The notes under the pieces were generated by a model, which saw nothing but the letters and a program-made list of their open reading frames with translations, was not told the origin of the DNA and did no database searches. DNA of 17,740 nt from Actinomycetes bacterium (GTDB lineage: Bacteria; Actinomycetota; Coriobacteriia; Coriobacteriales; Eggerthellaceae). The stretch is from NCBI GenBank assembly GCA_023395755.1, contig JAEWYG010000003.1:1-17740 (forward strand). The letters run 5' to 3'. This document shows positions 9,601 to 15,858 of this stretch, in pieces. Within the stretch, counting starts at the first letter, position 1. Each line of letters opens with the position of its first letter. The translations under genes were made by a program, and so were the position numbers.

Positions 9601-11229
9601 GATTACTCTCCCTATGTTTCTGAGTCTAGCCCGACCGGATTGGTCCCCGCGACAATTGCCATCAACTTCGGTAATTTTGCCGACGAGCTTGATGCTCAAA
9701 GTGGACCCATCGTCTTCACCCTTAAAAGTGTTGACGGGAGAACCTATCGTATCACTATTGACTTGTCTATCGAGAAATCCTATGCCTCGGCTACCAAGTC
9801 TGCTCACTATGGCAAGATTTATGACAACATTCCCGTTGAAAATATGACTCCTATCACGAGAACCAGTTCATATACCTCGCAGTTCGTAACAACATACAGT
9901 CCTGGTGCCTACCGTGGGGGAATAAAAACGTATCTCACCACGAACGCAAGCACGAGCGTACATGGGCAGACGGGATCCTCGTGGCTACCCCCCTCGACAA
10001 AAATCACTATGGTCGATTACAGTAATCCCCTCAACCCCTTGTACTATTATTTCGAGTCGGGTAATCAACGGTTGAATAAAATCGACTTGCAATATTTCAG
10101 GAATGAAGCAACGGGGGCATTCTATAAAAATCCCACGGGCAATACGGTAATCGTTGAAAATCTTCTTTTCATCGTCGATTTCAGCGAAGCCAACTACGGG
10201 TCTGGCCAAACCGATCCCTCACCCACCTACCTCACCCTCGACCACCGCAGCATCAGCACCGGCAAAGACATCCTTCGCTACACACGCACCGATTCCGCCG
10301 GACATACGATCGAGCACTACAACACGCTCGTAACCGCCTACCCCATTGCAAATGCCACCGATAGCAACTACCTGCAAACAACGTTTCTCGACCCTGACAG
10401 TGGCGCGTCTTCAAATCAGGTGAAAGTTGGTCATTCAGACAACTTTATGTACGATACCTATACCACAACACTACGCCTCAACACTCCCGCTTCCTACATC
10501 AGTACCAAGGCAGACGAAAGTCAAGTGATGCTCGCTCTGAACCTAGATTGCTATTATGGCTATAGGTACAACAACACCTTCCCCCTCGGAAGCATTATCA
10601 CCGTAACTGACCAGGCGGGCGTTCAAAAAGAAGCGCGCTACTTCAACGATGACACCACCGGGCGCGGATACTACCTCGTTGATCTTGGAAGCAATCCGCA
10701 GGGCAACTACACTATCAAAATGCAAGTCAACCGCTATCTTGATGGGGCTTCACTTTATACCGCATTTCCCTCACTGTACTCATACCGCACTTTCTCCCTT
10801 TACGCGAACCTCTTCTATTCCTCAGACGGCCTATGCTATGACACTGAAGGCGTCTCGCAAACAGGAAGTGCCGCCAACAATGTGGCGTATTTCACTGCTG
10901 CCCGGGCAAATGGAGTAGCCGCCCCTGTCTACGAACTTCTTGATGGGGGGCAACTGCTTACCGCCTGGAACGGCAAAGTGAGCGGAACTCTTCGATGCAT
11001 CAATAACGCTAACGGCAACGACGACGTTGCGATGACCGTATTGCGCCGCAATGCGGGTCAGGAAAGTGGAGGTGTCGATATCACCAAAGTGGGAGGTTCC
11101 GTAATAAGAAACGATTCTTGGGGCTATGTTTCCTTTTCGGTAACTGACGCACCCCCTACTGCTGGACAGTACACCTACGAAATTCGCCTGGGAAATACCG
11201 TCTACTACCAAGACGTTACGGTATCCTAA
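3700..11229 (+). CDS. Giant secreted beta-helical adhesin-like protein (2509 aa)
   Basis: This is a probable surface adhesin exported by Sec. An N-terminal signal sequence is present (basic residues 1-29, hydrophobic core ~30-52, likely cleavage near residue 58). Next comes a GLUG-like beta domain (~60-250; DGNG at 128-131), then a Ser/Thr/Ala-rich low-complexity linker (~250-355), then the return of the GLUG-like fold. Ig-like sequence at ~500-715 precedes a parallel beta-helix opening (FLDSSRGNDGYDG near 718). Residues ~905-1640 hold about 18 degenerate repeats centred on GSV[FY]GGG. The last ~870 residues are beta-rich and unrecognised. There is no LPXTG motif, lipobox or C-terminal anchor, so attachment must be non-covalent or through the pilus. 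AAGGAGG at 3683-3689 sets the ATG start. The gene lies inside the pilin block, between a prepilin and PilX/PilV-like genes, the position of pilY1 in Gram-negative operons. No sequence resemblance to PilY1 was noticed; its role as a tip adhesin is inference. Confidence 0.85.
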   Translation: MKNIRIHAHDARSDHRGATIKLIGTTQQRVVALVFTLILATLAVCAPTLIAIGEDAWGAQPIDISSAEGLSALSDAINRGGTTEYPLNGTYRLTNDIDLSSIESWIPIGHALTTTDEAADRSFRGTFDGNGYTISNLTITNLNAAQAGLFGCTNDATIVNLNLFNTSIKGTSHTSGDLSVGPLVGLGINTNISRCSVTQTVILDKNTQPRTSSDSYSFGGMAGSLVSQGKTNTAIVDNCSVALLDMVINTPTATPTSASQTSASSANQTLQNTSNTPSSSPAASAEGAAASTSTTDESISASAVSYDTTVKDSPNETTPSAGLPTNDEASSSLANTTDTSSSSPSTSSTEETPPTPAYAGGFVGMIQARAEAVLPSLTHCSFEGSLKANGFVGPLVAAAYNDVTPSTTTSTANTSGIDASKIAVNAAGDQLEACFYAGSFSTTYHSFLNGDYTDEALWANGIYQKADRVTTSSEASALATLRDNKKGYAGWRIAHLDDNSSLLTLDFRRVQSADYTKLDGQATVTAHVTGTFGANDLEDFAFEWTVDGKATHTSNASGSYLPIPLTSNEQTVVVNAKNIQEKTAGFATLIVNAAEGLQLNTTKNIDPNDPATITSFSATTMPPNNETGSSALSVDKEGLDTEENTAVDTGFTDSTFNYLWYGVDGDSTTQLNGASASTSTLEKTDFGDYRDFKVVATSRYASDVSIEAYATNAGKTIFLDSSRGNDGYDGLSSTSAVRTLAKAYEKLDSAADGGSVDNNTIVVMYYSNAVDGNTATTGTFTKPATLTSKYQNTDYRSTRSSKLICNNNNSNINGIKLFADTAFKDVIFRHSSNSLGYIYCQGNSLTMDTGITMENFKTQNDTIGLISGTRVCDFNIVGGFLDYDQTPGTGYNGEECTVVIKSGSYSRIIGGGRNSKLNTTSHNQFGSEEKPFKVNITIDIADSLSSGSGTNCDVGLVCGGQTDGTIYAQSSLTVKNGIVPLVLGSSIGYPRDCKDGYPNNDFVGTTQVTINGGQVAQLYGGCLGRYTGSQNLAVDSRFKAFGDSANPDIAIAITGGTLGAINGINTSLTGIFAAGAGGITGELANDGSVSNHVDIRVGVSGGTINGSLFGGGYGESPGVSTSNARYACTQAGNLYGDTTLDIVGGTINADIYGGGAGTTTYLANNSNTSALAQVVGNVSTNISNSRINGSIYGGGRGVSNTNATATDDMAQITGNVSLSIENSTINGSVFGGSALGTITGNTVTTITSVASNTISGSVYGGGQGQMLAGTYATVERQRPIGHVAGTSTLTLTGYDIKGSVYGGGQVGIVGGNTTSTLVNCIVEGSVYGGGQGAIASNTTSSDFQNLLGLVSGSATTTLKNVAISSSVFGGGALGAVLGNNGTTVIISGGSIGGSAYAAGEGKYIENNSNIELQKLIGWVQGNTTITLKENATVSGDVFGGGNLGTTGDGTLTSDSIPYSITKAANIAVTIEKATINGSVFGGGAGLATASGQLPRVLGACFGTSTVKVHEATIGADVFGGGDQSYSYAPLNQSGQPQQATKVIINGGNSIYVNALDGSVAFAAGLGVEAIDVVSSSADANTPRTINLGGSVFGGGNIADAYTVSANNITVFGNTALYVKGQNTNFTSAVKGGVYGDGNLSRASGKRFVTLIDLRNTSANNDISRKSFFSLQRADRVIVNNCNIFLKGAKDLVNESDTTRYSLNRIGNLMVYSNSTLQFDTVVNGLGNLWSDVLPDRTFTKPSTNLPLTTYGDNLTDSEKTSYRNFAQTGAGTWQDADGAAHSTTNTIILNSGRWLDVKQSADIADASYGTVAGLFSLVSNTAAEGGAFVFAKHTPADSTGTFVSLNKETTNPLTYLNLYTQAVSDIDGKDCRIWFIEGNRYEYTRDLKTYTTGVDTQIMVYLPVDFTETATALSVDGPIVVSDSLKDMRTASGNSGAYTVSLTLGDTTHGVSNSLPLYKGTNTTWSYDYSPYVSESSPTGLVPATIAINFGNFADELDAQSGPIVFTLKSVDGRTYRITIDLSIEKSYASATKSAHYGKIYDNIPVENMTPITRTSSYTSQFVTTYSPGAYRGGIKTYLTTNASTSVHGQTGSSWLPPSTKITMVDYSNPLNPLYYYFESGNQRLNKIDLQYFRNEATGAFYKNPTGNTVIVENLLFIVDFSEANYGSGQTDPSPTYLTLDHRSISTGKDILRYTRTDSAGHTIEHYNTLVTAYPIANATDSNYLQTTFLDPDSGASSNQVKVGHSDNFMYDTYTTTLRLNTPASYISTKADESQVMLALNLDCYYGYRYNNTFPLGSIITVTDQAGVQKEARYFNDDTTGRGYYLVDLGSNPQGNYTIKMQVNRYLDGASLYTAFPSLYSYRTFSLYANLFYSSDGLCYDTEGVSQTGSAANNVAYFTAARANGVAAPVYELLDGGQLLTAWNGKVSGTLRCINNANGNDDVAMTVLRRNAGQESGGVDITKVGGSVIRNDSWGYVSFSVTDAPPTAGQYTYEIRLGNTVYYQDVTVS
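4447..4767 (+). repeat. Ser/Thr/Ala-rich low-complexity segment inside the giant adhesin
   Basis: Residues ~250-355 of the 2509-residue protein are almost entirely Ser, Thr, Ala, Pro, Asn and Glu, with no hydrophobic core. GLUG-like sequence lies on both sides. It is probably a flexible, possibly glycosylated linker or stalk inserted in a loop. Confidence 0.7.
6418..8620 (+). repeat. Protein-level GSV[FY]GGG repeat array (about 18 copies) in the giant adhesin
   Basis: Each copy reads roughly as alternating Thr/Ile strands, then I-x-G-S-V-[FY]-G-G-G-x-x-G. Eleven copies keep an exact [FY]GGG, for example at 7024, 7153, 7273, 7474, 7600, 7678, 7801, 8011, 8137, 8251 and 8473. Successive motifs are 26-43 residues apart. 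DNA identity between copies is low, so the array is old or under selection at the protein level. It probably forms turns of a parallel beta-helix. Confidence 0.75.
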
Positions 11230-11233
11230 AAAG

Positions 11234-11911
11234 ATGAGCAACCAGACAACATACCTATCTTTTACGCGCGGCGTAGGCACACGTGGCGCATCCATCCTCA
11301 TCGCTTTATTCTATTTCCTCGTGTGCGCTACGGTGGGAGCCGTCGTACTCACGGCAGCAACGGTTACCACGGGTCAGCTTGCAGCACTCGAGAAGAGCCA
11401 GCAAGCCTACTACTCCGCCACATCGGCAGCCGAACTTTTGCGCGACGCCCTGTCAACCGCCACTTGCACCACCGCCGACGGTGGTATCAACTGGACTTGC
11501 ACCGTGCCAAAGGAAGCTCCCACAGGAAACCTTCACTCATGGCTTGCTCAGGCGGCGACGCGGGTTGCCACCTCAAGCAACTCATCCACTCAAACGCTTA
11601 CCATCACAGCCCCCAACGCAGTGGACGGAAGCATCATTCCCGTTACTGCAGTTATCCGTATGGTTGCCGCACCGACAGACACCCCAACATCAATCGATCA
11701 CTCGCTCGGAGCTTACTCCCTCTACATAACGCTTTACACACAAACGAGCACTGCAGGGAAAAACCCTGAAGAGAACTACCGCCTGGTATGCGAGATTCCC
11801 GCCGCCATCCTTTATGCCGACGAGGCACGCACCACACCTGGCAGTGTCACCTGGGGCCATGCCATTATTCGCAAGTCTGTTCAAACCAGCGTTTCACTAG
11901 GAGGTGCCTAG
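11234..11911 (+). CDS. PilX/GspK-like minor pilin without Glu5
   Basis: This is a probable minor pilin of the pilus-priming complex. The N terminus has a basic leader ending R17-G18, then A19-S-I-L-I and a 20-residue hydrophobic helix that continues into an amphipathic helix with QQAYYSATSAAELLRD. This layout matches the PilX N-terminal family. The residue at mature position 5 is Ile instead of Glu. Lack of Glu5 is known in GspK-type subunits that sit at the very tip, so it supports a tip position and does not argue against a pilin. The globular part contains two Cys pairs at most and no recognised domain. The start lies 4 nt after the stop of the giant gene, without a clear Shine-Dalgarno sequence, which points to translational coupling. 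The stop overlaps the ribosome-binding region of the next gene. Confidence 0.7.
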   Translation: MSNQTTYLSFTRGVGTRGASILIALFYFLVCATVGAVVLTAATVTTGQLAALEKSQQAYYSATSAAELLRDALSTATCTTADGGINWTCTVPKEAPTGNLHSWLAQAATRVATSSNSSTQTLTITAPNAVDGSIIPVTAVIRMVAAPTDTPTSIDHSLGAYSLYITLYTQTSTAGKNPEENYRLVCEIPAAILYADEARTTPGSVTWGHAIIRKSVQTSVSLGGA

Positions 11912-11912
11912 T

Positions 11913-12293
11913 ATGAGAAGATCGCTACAGGAACGCATTGCTACGAGTAGAATTACCTCGACATCGGGAGAGAGTATCGCCGAAGTTTTGGTTGGTATCC
12001 TCATTGCTGGGTTGGCCACCGTACTGTTCGCCACAATGATCAACGTGGCCACCACCACATCGATAACGAGTGCCGACAGAACAACTGCAACCTACGAGCA
12101 AATTTCTGACATGGCGACCACCGTTGCGTCGACGGGAACAACCACCATCACCATGCAGGCCGATTCCGCCGCATCCAACGACCTCGCCTTTCCTATTACC
12201 ACGTCGTTCACGGTCAACACCTATGTATCAAGCGGTGATGGTAAATACACCTTCACCCGGTACCTGCTTGACCCAACGCTGGGACGATCATGA
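11913..12293 (+). CDS. PilV/GspI-like minor prepilin (126 aa)
   Basis: This is a small minor pilin. The class III motif reads S-G, then E-S-I-A-E: Glu is at mature position 5, followed by VLVGILIAGLATVLFA as the membrane helix. The sequence AEVLV after the cleavage site is typical of PilV/GspI-type subunits. The C-terminal domain is short, about 85 residues, and Thr-rich. The frame is open from GTG 11904, but that GTG is part of a perfect AGGAGGTG ribosome-binding site (11899-11906). ATG 11913, six bases downstream, is therefore the proper start. The gene begins 1 nt after the preceding stop and ends in an ATGA overlap with the next gene, so the minor pilins are translationally coupled. Confidence 0.75.
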   Translation: MRRSLQERIATSRITSTSGESIAEVLVGILIAGLATVLFATMINVATTTSITSADRTTATYEQISDMATTVASTGTTTITMQADSAASNDLAFPITTSFTVNTYVSSGDGKYTFTRYLLDPTLGRS

Positions 12294-12988
12294 TGAAGTT
12301 TTCCTTCCTTGACCGATATCCTCTCGCGAAAGTTGCTCACAAAATGCAGGCGCCTCTGCATCCAAGCTATTCACGCCAAGCGCAACCTATCTCAACACGT
12401 CGATGCCTCAACGCTGGTTTTACCATTACCGAACTGCTCTTCGTCGTGGCGTTAGTCGGATTACTAACCATGGCGGTTGCTGTCGGTATCGGCGTGGCAA
12501 TTAATGCCTACTCCCAAGTTCGATCAGTCAGCGAAGCTCAAGCTGTCTATCGCAATGCCGTAACCGCCGTCGAGGACGAGCTGCGCTTTGCCTAGGCTAT
12601 CGCAGAAGTTCCGGGTGGCTCAGCAAACATCCAAGGTGCGAAGGCATGGGCGTTCGACAGCGCTACGCGCGGTTACCGACTCTTTTTAAGCAACAGCTCA
12701 ATGGACGACACCGGTATCATCATGCTTAACGGCATAGATCTCGCCGAAGGGGTAGACAAGTCTGCCGCATCTGCCGCCATACCCCTCCCTCTTGTTAACA
12801 CTGGTGCCACAGCGGGCGGCAATAAGGCATCGACACAAACCTACACCGCCCACCTCACTACATTGACATGGGATGCGACAACAGGAATCTGGACCTTCGC
12901 ACTAGCTATATATAATGCAGACGGAACACGCATCAACGCTATTAACACGACCACAACCCACACCGTTCGCGCGGTTAACAATTGGTAG
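12290..12988 (+). pseudogene. PilW/GspJ-like minor prepilin interrupted by one in-frame amber codon
   Basis: The frame starts at ATG 12290 (or ATG 12293), overlapping the previous stop. It encodes a 43-residue leader, then G43 before F44-T-I-T-E48 (Glu5 present) and a hydrophobic helix, then a helix with QVRSVSEAQAVYRNA. A TAG at 12593-12595 (codon 102) interrupts it. The same frame then stays open for another 130 codons to TAG 12986. The downstream part begins AIAEVPGG and reads as a normal Thr/Ala-rich pilin globular domain. Its first ATG (12701) has no Shine-Dalgarno sequence, so it is not an independent gene. Size (232 codons) and place after the PilV-like gene fit a PilW/GspJ-type minor pilin. 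This is either a one-base nonsense mutation, a sequencing error or programmed read-through. As written, a 101-residue product with the membrane helix but almost no head would be made. Confidence 0.8.
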
Positions 12989-13003
12989 AAACAGGAGATT
13001 TTC

Positions 13004-14704
13004 ATGGCGTATAAACGACTGGGAGATATGTTGCTCGAAAGCGGCTACATCACTACCGATCAACTTGATAGTGCTCTCGCTGCGCAAAAGGGCAGTGGAA
13101 AGCGATTGGGCGAGACACTCATCGATTCGGGCTTCATCACCGAAAAAGAACTGATCGATATATTGTGCATGCAGCTTGGCATTGACTTCATCGATCTGAG
13201 TAACGTGATATTACCTACCGAACTGACACAGGCCATGCCCAAAAACATGGCACGCAAGTACAACATGGTACCGGTAAAGGCGACTCCCGACGAAGTGTAC
13301 GTCGCCATGAGCGATCCCATGAACTTCATCGCGCAGGAAGAGGCTCGCACGGCAGCACGGCGACGCATCGTTCCTATGGTCTCCACCAAAAATGCCATTG
13401 AGCGCGCCATTATGCAACTCTATGGAAACGAAGGGGCTGCGCGCGCCATCGAGGACATGCGCAACGAGGCATCTGCCGCTAGCTCCGATGCAGTTGACAT
13501 ACGCTTCAGCGGTACCACACTCGATAGCGAAGACGACGCACAAAGCGCGCCCACCATTCGCCTCGTCAACTCCATTATCGAGCGTGCGGCAACAGAGCGT
13601 GCCTCCGACATTCACCTTGAACCCCGCGAAGGCGATCTTCAAGTTCGCATGCGTATCGACGGTCTGATGCGTAACGTGCTCACCGTGCCCCGCGATCTTC
13701 AGGGTAGCGTTATCTCCCGCCTGAAAATTATGAGCGGCATGAACATCGCTGAGCACCGCATTCCTCAAGACGGACGTGCTAATGTGCGCATTAAAAGCAG
13801 GGATATTGATTTGCGCCTTTCTACCTTACCGACCATCTACGGTGAATCGGTAGTGGTGCGCTTGCTCGACAAAAGCACCGAGCTACTCAACCCCCAAGGC
13901 ATCGGCCTCACAGGCGACAATTTAGTTAAATACGAGAAGCTCATGCATGCCAACAGCGGTGTTATCCTGATTGCGGGACCGACTGGTTCCGGAAAATCGT
14001 CCACCATGTACACCATGATTCATGAGCTTAACAACGAACAAGTTAAACTTATTACCCTTGAAGACCCAGTGGAATACAACATTGATGGCATCAATCAAGT
14101 ACAAATCAACGAGAAAACGGGAATGACCTTCTCAAGTGGATTGCGATCCATCCTACGTCAAGATCCTGACATCGTCGCCGTAGGCGAGATTCGCGATGGC
14201 GAGACGGCAGAAATTGCCATGCGCGGCGCCATCACCGGTCATTTGGTGCTCTCAACCATCCACACCTACGACGCGCTATCTACCATCGACCGGCTACTCG
14301 ATATTGGCGTGGAATCCTACCTTATTGCGTCGGGCTTGCGTGGCATTATCAGCCAGCGACTTGTTCGACGCATCTGCCCCCATTGCAAAGAAGAGTACAC
14401 GCCAACCCCCGCCGAACTTGAGGCGATTGGGCTCGCTTATAACCCTCAGACTAAATTCTACCGCGGCAAAGGCTGTCCGCTTTGTTTTCATACGGGGTAC
14501 CGTGGGCGCACTGCTGTGTTCGAAATACTCATCATCGACCGTGCGCTCAGACGCGCCATCTCCGACAATGCCACCCGTGATGAGATAAAGATTATTCTCG
14601 ACAACTCCGATTTTGTACCCCTGTCCACCAACTGCATCCAGCTCGTGTTCGAGGGCGTTACTACTATCGAAGAGGCAATGCGCACCATCAACACACTCGA
14701 CTAA
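13004..14704 (+). CDS. pilB: Type IV pilus extension ATPase PilB with c-di-GMP-binding MshEN motifs
   Basis: This is a cytoplasmic hexameric ATPase that drives pilin polymerisation at the PilC platform. Two tandem 24-residue MshEN motifs, each RLGxxL...G[YF]I...L...L..Q, cover residues 5-28 and 34-57 and are separated by five residues, the spacing known for MshE. The T2SSE N-terminal domain continues to ~140. The catalytic core shows Walker A GPTGSGKS at 325-332, Walker B with DIVAVGE at ~389-395, and a His box (HLVLSTIHT) at ~411-419. The zinc site has four cysteines: C458, C461, C491 and C494. The length of 566 residues is normal. ATG 13004 follows AGGAG at 12993-12997, 15 nt after the minor pilin gene. 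All catalytic elements are intact. The MshEN motifs suggest that the motor binds c-di-GMP, in line with the GGDEF gene upstream; binding itself is inferred. Confidence 0.96.
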   Translation: MAYKRLGDMLLESGYITTDQLDSALAAQKGSGKRLGETLIDSGFITEKELIDILCMQLGIDFIDLSNVILPTELTQAMPKNMARKYNMVPVKATPDEVYVAMSDPMNFIAQEEARTAARRRIVPMVSTKNAIERAIMQLYGNEGAARAIEDMRNEASAASSDAVDIRFSGTTLDSEDDAQSAPTIRLVNSIIERAATERASDIHLEPREGDLQVRMRIDGLMRNVLTVPRDLQGSVISRLKIMSGMNIAEHRIPQDGRANVRIKSRDIDLRLSTLPTIYGESVVVRLLDKSTELLNPQGIGLTGDNLVKYEKLMHANSGVILIAGPTGSGKSSTMYTMIHELNNEQVKLITLEDPVEYNIDGINQVQINEKTGMTFSSGLRSILRQDPDIVAVGEIRDGETAEIAMRGAITGHLVLSTIHTYDALSTIDRLLDIGVESYLIASGLRGIISQRLVRRICPHCKEEYTPTPAELEAIGLAYNPQTKFYRGKGCPLCFHTGYRGRTAVFEILIIDRALRRAISDNATRDEIKIILDNSDFVPLSTNCIQLVFEGVTTIEEAMRTINTLD

Positions 14705-14715
14705 AGGAAACCGCA

Positions 14716-15774
14716 ATGATGTTATCTGTTGAAGAACTGGTTGCGCAAGCACACGCCGACAACGCTTCGGATATCCACCTTGTCTGCGGCCTTCCGCCGA
14801 AGTACCGTATTGACGGGCAGTTAACCGATATGCCGAATTGCGATGTACTCACTCATGAGCAATGCGAGGAATATGCGTGCAGCATTGCCGGAAACAGCTA
14901 CGACACCATTAAGTCGTGCGGTCAGCTTGACCTCGCAATCACCGTCGCCAAGGTACGCGTACGCGTCAATCTTTTTCGTCAGAAGGGAAATGTCAGCGCG
15001 GCGCTTCGTCTGCTGTCCGATGTTATTCCCCCACTCGAAAGCTTAGGGCTGCCCCCCGCAGTGCTCGATTTTCCCCGTCTGCAGCGCGGCATAATTCTCG
15101 TTACCGGCGAAACTGGTTCGGGTAAATCAACCACCATGGCGGCATTGCTCGACCAAATAAACCACACGCGTCCCGACCACATTATCACCCTCGAGGATCC
15201 TATCGAGTATATTCATACACCCGACAAATGCGTGATCAACCAGCGCGAAATTGGTACCGACACCGAAAGCTACAGTGACGCGCTTCGTGCTGTTCTGCGC
15301 GAAGATCCCGACATCATCCTCATTGGCGAGATGCGCGATCTCAACACCATCGAAACAGCTTTGACTGCCGCAGAAACCGGTCACCTCGTACTGGCCACGC
15401 TTCATACCAGTTCGGCGGCCGACTCTATCGATCGCATGGTTGACGTATTTCCCGAAGGGCTGCAAAAGCAAGTGCGCATGCAAGTATCAACCTGTCTCCA
15501 TGCAGTGCTTAGCCAGCAACTTGTACGTAAGCGAGGCGGCGGACGCGCCTTGGCGGCAGAACTCATGATGGTAACCCCCGCCATTCGCAACCTCATTCGT
15601 GAAGGAAAGACGCCCCAGATTGCCAACGCTCTTTCCACTTCGGCAGCGGTCGGCTCCATCACCATGGACAACGCCCTCATTAACCTGTACAAACGAAATA
15701 TAATTGAAGCCCAAACCGCTATCGACGCCGCACACGATTCTGAATACGTAGCGAAAAGCACCGGGCGGTTTTGA
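14716..15774 (+). CDS. pilT: Type IV pilus retraction ATPase PilT
   Basis: This is a cytoplasmic hexameric ATPase that depolymerises the pilus and powers twitching or DNA uptake. The 352-residue length is normal. The N-terminal PAS-like domain has the SDIHL signature. Walker A GETGSGKS is at 131-138, the Walker B region EDPDIILIGE at 196-205, and the His box GHLVLATLHTSSA starts at 222. The AIRNLIREGK motif (the AIRNLIRE box needed for retraction in characterised PilT proteins) is present at about residue 293, which distinguishes it from PilB. A ribosome-binding AAAGGA at 14703-14708 precedes ATG 14716; a second ATG follows at once. Only 11 nt separate it from pilB, so the two opposing motors are co-transcribed. 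An intact PilT implies retractile pili. Confidence 0.95.
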   Translation: MMLSVEELVAQAHADNASDIHLVCGLPPKYRIDGQLTDMPNCDVLTHEQCEEYACSIAGNSYDTIKSCGQLDLAITVAKVRVRVNLFRQKGNVSAALRLLSDVIPPLESLGLPPAVLDFPRLQRGIILVTGETGSGKSTTMAALLDQINHTRPDHIITLEDPIEYIHTPDKCVINQREIGTDTESYSDALRAVLREDPDIILIGEMRDLNTIETALTAAETGHLVLATLHTSSAADSIDRMVDVFPEGLQKQVRMQVSTCLHAVLSQQLVRKRGGGRALAAELMMVTPAIRNLIREGKTPQIANALSTSAAVGSITMDNALINLYKRNIIEAQTAIDAAHDSEYVAKSTGRF

Positions 15775-15858
15775 ACGTGACACAATCGCCGACCCAATGC
15801 GCCATCTTGGCATCGTCCCCGTACAGCGCTTCGCACCAGCATGAGAAAGGCATGAATC
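15775..15858 (+). other. 84-nt spacer between pilT and pilC with a 31-codon frame
   Basis: This is the only sizeable gap inside the motor block. A frame starting at GTG 15777, two bases after the pilT stop, runs 31 codons to TAA 15872 and overlaps the start of pilC. No Shine-Dalgarno sequence or recognisable peptide supports it as a gene; it could couple translation of pilT and pilC. Confidence 0.2.

Noticed and set aside
11100..11229. LPXTG or other sortase anchor at the end of the giant protein
   Set aside because: The C terminus ends in YYQDVTVS without LPXTG, hydrophobic stretch or basic tail.
11904..11912. GTG 11904 as the start of the PilV-like gene
   Set aside because: This GTG is part of the AGGAGGTG ribosome-binding site of ATG 11913, so it cannot serve as the start in practice.
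12701..12988. Separate 95-residue gene starting at ATG 12701
   Set aside because: It is in the same frame as the prepilin at 12290, the frame is already open from 12596, and no Shine-Dalgarno sequence precedes the ATG. It is the downstream part of the amber-interrupted gene.
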